Source: Candidatus Sumerlaeota bacterium (GTDB lineage Bacteria; Sumerlaeota; Sumerlaeia; SLMS01). Taken from it: a DNA stretch of 9,711 nucleotides. The notes below the pieces were generated by a model that worked only from the letters and a program-made list of their open reading frames with translations, made no database searches and had not been told where the DNA came from. Every line of letters starts with the position of its first letter. Position 1 is the stretch's first letter. The translations under genes and the position numbers were made by a program. Shown in pieces: positions 1-5,734 of this stretch. The stretch lies in the NCBI GenBank assembly GCA_020850785.1, contig JADZDZ010000317.1, positions 1 to 9,711 of the forward strand, written 5' to 3'.

Positions 1-188
1 CCGCGGCGAATCATTTCGGGAACGTCGTTCCACCAGGTGAAGCCGATCGCCTCCGGCGCGGGCTTCTCCTTCTTTGGGGCATCTTTTGGCGCGGTGTTGC
101 CATCGGCCTTCGCGGCGGGAGGCTGTGCCTGCGCCACAATCGGCAGGAGAAGCATCGCGATCATCGGCCATGTCGGGAACCGTTTCAT
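1..188 (-). CDS. N-terminal part of a secreted or lipid-anchored protein of unknown function, after batB
   Basis: The gene is cut by the left edge; 62 codons are visible. It starts with ATG at 188-186, which overlaps the batB stop in an ATGA arrangement, so it is translationally coupled to batB. The product begins with a basic stretch and a hydrophobic core (MKRFPTWPMIAMLLLPIVA), with a likely signal peptidase site near AQA at residues 19-21. A Lys/Pro/Ala-rich linker follows, then a segment reading FTWWNDVPEMIRR. In Bat operons the gene after batB is often batC, a TPR protein, and that would fit here. No TPR motif is visible in the part present, so the function is not assigned. Being a real secreted coding region is well supported; its identity is open. 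Confidence 0.75.
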   Translation of the reverse strand, partial: MKRFPTWPMIAMLLLPIVAQAQPPAAKADGNTAPKDAPKKEKPAPEAIGFTWWNDVPEMIRR

Positions 189-1237
189 GCGGGCGCACCT
201 CCTTTCCTTGCCGGCGCAGCGGTGGGTTTTCTGATCCTGACGGAGCGCCTCTCACGAATCAAGGGCTCGATCAGCAGGCACAAAATCGCCAGCGCCAGCG
301 GCCACTGGAAACGTTCCTCGTGCACGATGCGGCGCGTTTCGCCCAGATCACCCTTCGCCAGACCCTGCAGGTTCGCAATCAGCGGAGCCACGTCCAGATG
401 ACCGCTTTCACCGGCGATGTAGGCGCTGCCGCCAGTGATGTCCGCCAGTTCCTTCAGCGTCTGCGTGTTGAGCGTGGACAGCACCTTGTGCCCCTGATCA
501 TCCTCCAGGAAAGTTCCATCGGGCAGCCGCAGCGGCGAGCCTTCCGGTGTTCCGATTCCCAGCGCATAGACGCGGATGTTGGCCTTCGCCGCCTCCTGCG
601 CCGCCACGGTGATCGCGTCGGAATGATCCTCGCCATCGGTGATGATGACGAGCGCGCGACTCCCGGCGCCTGATCGGGCGAAAATCGCCTCCGCCGTGGT
701 GATGACCTGGGGAATATCCGTGCCTTGGTAGCTCACGGCGTCAAAATTCATCTTCTGCAGCACATCCTGGGCGATGCTGTAGTCCGTCGTCAGCGGGCAC
801 TGCAGGAACGCCTCGCCGGCGAAGGGCATGATGCCCACGCGATTGCCGGGAATTTCGGGAAGCACCTGCCGCACGATCCGCTTAGCCGCCTCCAGGCGGT
901 TGGGAAGAATGTCCGTCGCCAGCATCGACTTGCTCACATCAACGGCAAAAATCACGTTCACGCCGCGGGAAGTCACCTGCCGTTCCTTGCTTCCCCACCA
1001 AGGACGCGCCGCCGCGATGATCGATGCCGAAAGCGCGATGAAGATCAGAATGCCACGGTGGAATCGCGCGCCCTTCGACACGCTTCGGTTGAGCAGCGGC
1101 CAGTTTTCGCGAACGACGAAGCGCGCGACGACGCTGTCACGGCGCGAACTGACGTAGCTCCACAGCGCCGCCAGCGGCACCAAAATCACAAGGCCCCACA
1201 AAACCTGCGGGAAAATGAAACCGCCTCCGCCGTTCAT
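185..1237 (-). CDS. batB: BatB-like VWA-domain membrane protein
   Basis: A 350-residue inner-membrane protein. Hydrophobic segments lie at about 10-27 and 61-78, the VWA domain at about 92-290, and a third membrane segment at about 311-328, followed by a basic tail. The metal-binding MIDAS site looks complete: DVSKS (D100, S102, S104), T173 in GTDI, and D201 in TDGED. Family knowledge: BatB proteins were described with Bacteroides aerotolerance genes, and the tandem VWA proteins are thought to form a complex serving MoxR ATPases; the biochemical role is unsettled. The start is secure. ATG at 1237-1235 overlaps the batA stop (ATGA) and has a strong GAGGAGG ribosome site about 6 bases upstream. 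The segment before KVLSTLNTQTLKELA is typical of BatB rather than BatA. Confidence 0.9.
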   Translation of the reverse strand: MNGGGGFIFPQVLWGLVILVPLAALWSYVSSRRDSVVARFVVRENWPLLNRSVSKGARFHRGILIFIALSASIIAAARPWWGSKERQVTSRGVNVIFAVDVSKSMLATDILPNRLEAAKRIVRQVLPEIPGNRVGIMPFAGEAFLQCPLTTDYSIAQDVLQKMNFDAVSYQGTDIPQVITTAEAIFARSGAGSRALVIITDGEDHSDAITVAAQEAAKANIRVYALGIGTPEGSPLRLPDGTFLEDDQGHKVLSTLNTQTLKELADITGGSAYIAGESGHLDVAPLIANLQGLAKGDLGETRRIVHEERFQWPLALAILCLLIEPLIRERRSVRIRKPTAAPARKGGAPA

Positions 1238-2250
1238 GGGAACCTCCTCAGCCAGAAGGCACGCGCCAGAAACTCCAGCACCAGCAGCGCCAGCGCCGGA
1301 TACCAGAACAGCATGAACTGTTCGTTGAAGTCCGCCGTGCGCGTGCTTTCGATTTCCGTTTTCTCCAGCTTGTTGATTTCATCGTAGATTTGATTCAGCG
1401 CACGCTCATCGCCGGCGTGAAAGTACTGCCCACCGGTCATCCGCGCGATTTCCTTCAACGTGTCCGACGCGGGTGGCGTTCCCGGAGCCTGCGCGTTGGG
1501 AATCACCATGCGCTGACCACCAATCATCACCGTCGTGCCCCCGTTGCCATCATCACCCATGCTGATGGCATAGACGCGCACGTTCAACGTCTTGGCAATT
1601 TCCGCAGCCTGCAGGGGAAGAATTTTTCCCGAATTGTTTTCGCCGTCGGTCAGCAGGATCGCGACGCGGGATTTTGCGGGTGAATCCTTCAGCTTTGACA
1701 CCCCCAGCGCCAACCCGTCGCCGATCGCGGTGCTTTGGTTGCGAATCATTTGGTCCTGAATCGCTTCCACGAACAGCTCTGCCGCACCCATGTCCAGCGT
1801 GGGCGGACACAGCACGCCGGCGCTTTCGCCGAACACAACAATGCTGATGCGATCGGACTGGCGGTTGCGAATGAAACGCACCGCCGCTTCCTTCATCGCC
1901 TCAAGGCGGTTCGGGCGAAAATCCTGCGCCTGCATGGAGCCGGACACGTCCAGCACCATGGCAATGTCCACTCCCAGCGAGGATGTGTTGAACTGGATGT
2001 TGCCCGCCTGGGGCCGCGCCATCGCGATCACGCCCAGCAGCAGCGCAAGCGACCGCATCCACGGCAGCAGATAATGCATCCGTTGCGCGAAAGTCTTCGG
2101 CAGGTCCGCCAGCACCGACGTGTCGCTGTAGAGAATTGCCGGTGCGCGCTTGCGCTCCATGTATCGTTGCAGCAGCAGCCACACGAAGGGAAGCGGAAGC
2201 GCCACGAGCCACCATGGCTGCAGGAACTGATAGACGACTTCCTTCTCCAT
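1234..2250 (-). CDS. batA: BatA-like VWA-domain membrane protein
   Basis: A 338-residue protein if it starts at the ATG at 2250-2248, the first codon of MEKEVVYQFLQPWW. The reading frame stays open further upstream (to 2343), but that part overlaps the previous gene and is Arg-rich, so I reject it. Hydrophobic segments lie at about 12-28 and 62-78, the VWA domain at about 92-290, and a final membrane segment at about 313-330. The MIDAS residues are all present: DVSGS (D101, S103, S105), T174 in QSTAIGD, and D202 in TDGEN. The gene is a paralogue of batB just downstream, and both match the tandem BatA-BatB pair of MoxR-linked operons. Its start overlaps the previous stop by one base (TGATG). 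The upstream Shine-Dalgarno is weak, so coupling probably supplies ribosomes. Confidence 0.9.
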   Translation of the reverse strand: MEKEVVYQFLQPWWLVALPLPFVWLLLQRYMERKRAPAILYSDTSVLADLPKTFAQRMHYLLPWMRSLALLLGVIAMARPQAGNIQFNTSSLGVDIAMVLDVSGSMQAQDFRPNRLEAMKEAAVRFIRNRQSDRISIVVFGESAGVLCPPTLDMGAAELFVEAIQDQMIRNQSTAIGDGLALGVSKLKDSPAKSRVAILLTDGENNSGKILPLQAAEIAKTLNVRVYAISMGDDGNGGTTVMIGGQRMVIPNAQAPGTPPASDTLKEIARMTGGQYFHAGDERALNQIYDEINKLEKTEIESTRTADFNEQFMLFWYPALALLVLEFLARAFWLRRFP

Positions 2251-3278
2251 CAGGCCGCCTGCCCTTCCTGCGTCGCGGTGCCACCGGGGGCGGAACCGCG
2301 ACGGTCGCGTTCGCTGACGAGGAAATTTTCCGCCGTCACGCAATCATCGTAGGCGATTTGCCCCGTCGGTTCCTGCTTCGCAAACTTTGCGAGCGACATG
2401 CGCTGCATGATCGCGATCAGCGTGTTCGCAAGCGGCGTCGTCTGCAGCTTCGTGCGCAGCAGGTCAACGATCTCGTCCTCCGTGCGCTCCGTTGCGTTCA
2501 CGCGATAGCATTGCTCAAGATAGCGCCGCAGGGTCATGGAAAGTTGCGTGTAGTGCTTCTCCGCGCCCATTGCGGTGAAGGTTTCCAGCTTCTTCAGGTC
2601 GCGCACCTGCAGCAGCGCCTCCTCCACCGGCGGCAGCGTGCGGGTCGGCGCGGCAATCACCACGCGCTTTTGCATGCGCTTGCGGAAGTAGATGAACAAC
2701 GCGGTGGCGACCAGAAGCACAATGAGGCCGGCTGCCGCGAGGATGAGGTTGCGATAGAGGTAGTTGAAGGGAAGCTCCATCGGTTGTGTGTAGCCCTTGA
2801 TCTCGCCCGGCGCGGCCTTCTCCGTCGGCGCCGCCACCTTGAAGGTCAGCGCATTGGACGTCATTTCCGTGGTTTCCTTCGCGCCTTTTGCGCGCACGGT
2901 GACGGTTGCGGGGCCGAACGTCAGGTCGCCTTCATGAAGCGCCGCCACGTCGAAAATGAATTCCGCAGGGCCGGCCACTTTCTTCGTGGGGGAGACAAAG
3001 AACTGAATCTGCTGATCCTCCGGCAATTTCAATTCCGCGTCCTCGAACTCACCGCCCAAGGGGATGCGAACCGACACCGCGATCGATTCTCCAATTTCAA
3101 CATCCGTCTTCTTTGCGGAAAGCTCCGCAACGGAGGCTGGTGCTGTTGGCACCGGTGCGGACGGGGCTGGCGCGGGGGCAACCTGTGCGGTGGCACCACC
3201 CGCAAAGAATACTAACAGCAGCAAAAGAATCGCTGTATAGACACCCATGCGAAGTGTCGGACGCTTGCGAGCCATCAT
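2250..3278 (-). CDS. BatD/DUF4381-like single-pass membrane protein
   Basis: 342 residues. A signal peptide with hydrophobic core spans about 11-28 and ends near ATAQ. A Pro/Ala linker (33-49), a beta-rich extracytoplasmic domain (about 50-150), a transmembrane helix (about 177-198) and a cytoplasmic helical domain (about 215-325) follow. The ectodomain opening (LSAKKTDVEIGESIAVSVRI) resembles the Ig-like repeats of BatD. The cytoplasmic part, with HYTQLSMTLRRYLEQCY then ATERTEDEIVDLL, resembles DUF4381 proteins, which in proteobacterial MoxR operons sit between DUF58 and the VWA genes, as here. It probably helps the VWA complex in the membrane; this is inference. Two ATGs are adjacent (3278 and 3275). 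The GGGAGG ribosome site at 3287-3282 is better spaced for the second. The DUF58 stop overlaps the first (TAATG). Confidence 0.78.
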   Translation of the reverse strand: MMARKRPTLRMGVYTAILLLLLVFFAGGATAQVAPAPAPSAPVPTAPASVAELSAKKTDVEIGESIAVSVRIPLGGEFEDAELKLPEDQQIQFFVSPTKKVAGPAEFIFDVAALHEGDLTFGPATVTVRAKGAKETTEMTSNALTFKVAAPTEKAAPGEIKGYTQPMELPFNYLYRNLILAAAGLIVLLVATALFIYFRKRMQKRVVIAAPTRTLPPVEEALLQVRDLKKLETFTAMGAEKHYTQLSMTLRRYLEQCYRVNATERTEDEIVDLLRTKLQTTPLANTLIAIMQRMSLAKFAKQEPTGQIAYDDCVTAENFLVSERDRRGSAPGGTATQEGQAA

Positions 3279-4165
3279 TATCCTCCCGCGCGCTTGATGC
3301 GCGCCGTGAAGAAATTGATCAGGGGGACGGAAAAATCCTGGTCGGTGCGAAGCTCGATGTGGTCGATTTTCAGGGAGCTCAGCAGGCGGCGAAGGTTCTC
3401 GCGACGCTTCTTGAAGCGTTCCGCCAGCGTTGCGCGCACGCGCGAACTGGTCGTGTCCACCAGCACGATGTTTCCCGTCTCCGCGTCCTCCAGCGTCAGG
3501 AGGCCCACGTTGGGAATCGAAAATTCCCGCGGATCATTCACGGAAATCGCAATCAGGTCATGACGCCGCGCAGCCACCGCGAGTTCGCGCCGCAGCCCCT
3601 CCTGCTGGAAGTCGCTGATCACGAAGAGAATGCACTTCCGCCGTTGCAGCTTGTTGAAGGTTTTCAGCGCGCTTGTGATGTCGGTGCCGCGCCCCTCCGG
3701 CTCGCGCAACAGGTCGCGAATCACGCGCAGGCCGTGCTTGCGACCCTTCTTGGGGGGAACGAAATGCTCCACCTTGTCGGAAAACAGCATCAGGCCCACA
3801 CGATCATTGTTGCGTATTGCAGAGAACGCCAGCACCGCCGTCACGATGGCGGCGAGCGGTCGTTTGCGGCGCTTCTCCGAACCAAAGATGGACGACGCGG
3901 AAACGTCGATGGCGAAGAACACCGTCAGTTCCCGCTGCTCCACGTAGCGCTTCACGTGTGGCACGCCGGTGCGCGCGGACACATTCCAATCGATGTGGCG
4001 CACATCATCGCCCATCGAATACTCGCGCACCTCGTGAAAGTCCATTCCCTGACCCTTGAAGGCCGAATGATACTCACCGGCCATCACATTGTTCACAATC
4101 CGCCTGGTCATGATTTCCAGACGGCGAACAGCGGCGGAATCTTCGAGAAGGGAGGGAAGGGGCAT
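3278..4165 (-). CDS. DUF58 protein with degenerate VWA-like fold
   Basis: 295 residues, the usual size of the cytosolic DUF58 type. The family hallmark is complete at about 33-65: FKGQGMDFHEVREY, then GDDVRHIDW and SAR. A VWA-like domain follows with DVSAS (D87, S89, S91), T161 in GRGTDIT, and D185 in VISDF, so the metal site may be intact. No membrane segments are visible. DUF58 genes nearly always sit beside moxR, and the two are thought to work together with the VWA proteins. The ATG at 4165 is the only upstream start that keeps the conserved N-terminal region. It has no recognisable Shine-Dalgarno: the bases before it are C-rich because a heptamer array ends 7 bases away. The four-helix-bundle element therefore separates this gene from moxR. 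Confidence 0.9.
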   Translation of the reverse strand: MPLPSLLEDSAAVRRLEIMTRRIVNNVMAGEYHSAFKGQGMDFHEVREYSMGDDVRHIDWNVSARTGVPHVKRYVEQRELTVFFAIDVSASSIFGSEKRRKRPLAAIVTAVLAFSAIRNNDRVGLMLFSDKVEHFVPPKKGRKHGLRVIRDLLREPEGRGTDITSALKTFNKLQRRKCILFVISDFQQEGLRRELAVAARRHDLIAISVNDPREFSIPNVGLLTLEDAETGNIVLVDTTSSRVRATLAERFKKRRENLRRLLSSLKIDHIELRTDQDFSVPLINFFTARIKRAGG

Positions 4166-4172
4166 GGAAAAG

Positions 4173-4207
4173 TGAGGGGTGATTGGTCAGGGGTAAGGGA
4201 TCAGGAT
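4173..4207 (+). repeat. Heptamer array, left end of the IVP element
   Basis: Five consecutive imperfect heptamers read on the plus strand: TGAGGGG, TGATTGG, TCAGGGG, TAAGGGA, TCAGGAT. The consensus is about TSAGGGG. The last unit overlaps the stop codon of the four-helix-bundle gene (TCA at 4201-4203). The first begins 7 bases from the DUF58 start codon. Units degrade toward the gene. Confidence 0.8.
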
Positions 4208-4587
4208 GATGCAGACATTTTTTTCGCGAGGGATGTTTTCAACGATGTGAGTTGTCGGCGGACGGAATGAATCTTCTCCACGACGGTTCTGGATTGTTCT
4301 TCTGAGAGAAATCCCAATTCCGAAGACAGGACCACCTGCGATTCCAATTCGGCGATTGATCCCCGCGCAATATCCAAAAAATGCACATATTCTCTCAGGT
4401 GACCACGCGACTGGCCTTCGGCGATGTTCGAGGAAACCGAAACGGAACTGCGTCGCATTTGGTTGGTTATTCCGTAGATTTCTTCCTTTGGAAACTGCCT
4501 CGTCATCTCGTAGATGGTTTTCGCCATTTCAATGGCATCCTGCCATACTCGAAGGTCCCTAAAGTCTTTGATGTTGGAATCTGCCAT
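4201..4587 (-). CDS. Four-helix-bundle protein of the S23/23S rRNA intervening-sequence (IVP) family
   Basis: 128 residues from the ATG at 4587-4585. Family marks are clear: FRDLRVWQDAIEMA near the start, then TRQFPKEEIYGITNQMRRS, then the signature SSNIAEGQSRG at about 52-62, and long amphipathic helices to the end. The family is known from open reading frames inside 23S rRNA intervening sequences (Leptospira, Coxiella) and is structurally related to the Avd accessory protein of diversity-generating retroelements. Its cellular role is unclear; nucleic-acid binding is likely. A GTG start at 4623 is possible because GAGGTGA lies just before it, but that would begin inside the repeat array, and the family usually begins close to the FRDL motif. 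The gene looks richer in A/T than its neighbours, is flanked by inverted heptamer arrays, and breaks the usual moxR-DUF58 junction, all of which suggest insertion. Confidence 0.9.
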   Translation of the reverse strand: MADSNIKDFRDLRVWQDAIEMAKTIYEMTRQFPKEEIYGITNQMRRSSVSVSSNIAEGQSRGHLREYVHFLDIARGSIAELESQVVLSSELGFLSEEQSRTVVEKIHSVRRQLTSLKTSLAKKMSASS

Positions 4588-4612
4588 CGTGCCGAATCCG
4601 ATTTTCGTTTGG

Positions 4613-4647
4613 TCCCCAACCACTCACCTCTACCCCCTCACCCCTGT
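4613..4647 (-). repeat. Heptamer array, right end of the IVP element
   Basis: Five consecutive imperfect heptamers read on the minus strand from 4647 down: ACAGGGG, TGAGGGG, GTAGAGG, TGAGTGG, TTGGGGA. They match the left array in inverted orientation and in the same 7-base phase: 21 of 35 bases are identical when aligned unit by unit. The array begins 9 bases after the moxR stop codon. It contains GAGGTGA, a perfect 7-base Shine-Dalgarno match. Confidence 0.8.
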
Positions 4648-4656
4648 TTCCCCACT

Positions 4657-5691
4657 TTACGGCACTTCAATCTGGTCGAAGATTTGCCGCACGATGTGGT
4701 CGGTGGTCATTTCCTCCGCTTCCGCTTCGAAGGTGATCATGATGCGGTGGCGCAGCACGTCGGGGCCGATGGCCTTCACGTCGTCGGGTGTCACGTGGCC
4801 GCGGTGGCGCATGAAGGCGTGGGCCTTGGCGGCCACGACGAGCGCGATGCTGGCGCGGGGACTGGCGCCGATCGAAATCACCTGCTCCAGCGGACGCCCT
4901 TCCGCAGACTTGAACACCAGCTTGAACTTGTCCGGGTAGCGCGTGGATTCGACGAGGTTAAGGATGTACGTCTTCACCTTGTCGTCCACATAGATGCGAT
5001 CGACGGTCTTGCGCGCCTCGCGAATTTCCGTGGGCGTGATCACGGGCGTCGGCGTCGGGAGCGACACAAGCGCACCACCGGGATTCGACACCGATGTCAT
5101 GGTGTCCATGATGCCGCGTTCCTCGTCGCGCGTGGGGTAGGAAACGTGGAGTTTGAAAAGGAAGCGATCCACCTGCGCTTCGGGCAGCGGATAGGTTCCC
5201 TCCTGCTCGATGGGGTTTTGCGTGGCGAGCACCATGAAGGGGTTGTCCAGCGGATAGGTGCGCTCGCCGATGGTTACCTGACGCTCCTGCATCGCTTCCA
5301 GCAGCGCGGACTGCACCTTTGCCGGGGCGCGGTTGATTTCGTCCGCCAGCACGATGTTGGAAAAGATCGGCCCAAGCTTCGGATCGAAGGTCTGGTCCTT
5401 CTGGTTGAAGATCAGCGTGCCGATCAGGTCCGCGGGAAGGAGGTCCGGCGTGAACTGGATGCGGGAGAATTTCGCCGCAATCGTCGTGGCGAGCGTCTTG
5501 CACGTCAGCGTCTTCGCGAGACCGGGCACGCCCTCCAGCAACACATGGCCGTTTGCCAGCAGTCCGATCAGCAGGCGGTCCACCATGTACTTCTGGCCGA
5601 CGATGACCTTGCCAATTTCGGACGCCACGCGATCAACCAAAACACTTTGACGTTCCACCTCTTCCGCCAGGGAGAGAATATCGACGCTCAT
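4657..5691 (-). CDS. moxR: MoxR-family AAA+ ATPase
   Basis: 344 residues, typical length for MoxR. The motifs are in order: Walker A GVPGLAKT (54-61, K60), the ETPDLLPAD-like region QFTPDLLPADLIG (79-91), Walker B VLADEIN (D117, E118), sensor 1 in ATQNPIEQEG (N159), EAQVDRF with R176 as a likely arginine finger, and sensor 2 GASPR (R279). A C-terminal lid helical domain follows. MoxR proteins are cytosolic chaperone-like ATPases acting with DUF58 and VWA partners, which are encoded downstream here. The stretch between RYPD and GASPR (about 253-274) looks longer than in many MoxR proteins. The start at 5691 has AAGGA just upstream. Only 33 bases separate it from the htrA stop, and no terminator is visible, so co-transcription with htrA is likely. 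Confidence 0.95.
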   Translation of the reverse strand: MSVDILSLAEEVERQSVLVDRVASEIGKVIVGQKYMVDRLLIGLLANGHVLLEGVPGLAKTLTCKTLATTIAAKFSRIQFTPDLLPADLIGTLIFNQKDQTFDPKLGPIFSNIVLADEINRAPAKVQSALLEAMQERQVTIGERTYPLDNPFMVLATQNPIEQEGTYPLPEAQVDRFLFKLHVSYPTRDEERGIMDTMTSVSNPGGALVSLPTPTPVITPTEIREARKTVDRIYVDDKVKTYILNLVESTRYPDKFKLVFKSAEGRPLEQVISIGASPRASIALVVAAKAHAFMRHRGHVTPDDVKAIGPDVLRHRIMITFEAEAEEMTTDHIVRQIFDQIEVP

Positions 5692-5717
5692 GATTCCTTG
5701 CCTTCCGGGGATGTTGG

Positions 5718-5734
5718 GGCGGTGTTATTCCGCC
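5718..5734 (-). other. Small GC hairpin spanning the htrA stop codon
   Basis: GGCGG and CCGCC form a 5-bp all-GC stem with a 7-base loop that holds the TAA stop of the htrA-type gene. No U-tract follows on the minus strand, so this is not a normal intrinsic terminator. It could partly reduce readthrough or protect mRNA ends between htrA and moxR. It could also be chance. Confidence 0.25.

Larger units (their letters stand above)
4173..4647 (-). mobile_element. Candidate inserted element: IVP gene bounded by inverted heptamer arrays
   Basis: About 475 bp lie between moxR (stop at 4657) and DUF58 (start at 4165). They consist of the four-helix-bundle gene plus one 35-bp array of five heptamers at each end, the two arrays facing opposite ways. 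No transposase or reverse transcriptase is encoded, so any movement would need helper proteins in trans. The A/T-rich interior and the interrupted operon support insertion. I see no clean target-site duplication, although loosely similar GGAAAAG and GGGGAAA stretches continue the inverted symmetry outside the arrays. This is inference from one copy. Confidence 0.45.

Noticed and set aside
4218..4224. Run of seven A in the coding strand near the end of the IVP gene as a programmed frameshift site
   Set aside because: It lies only about eight codons before the stop, codes for Lys-Lys within a normal C-terminus, and no alternative frame of interest follows.
2136..4270. Two long plus-strand open frames (2136-3215 and 3113-4270)
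   Set aside because: They are antisense to the BatD-like and DUF58 genes, His/Arg/Gln-rich, and have no ribosome sites or recognisable domains.
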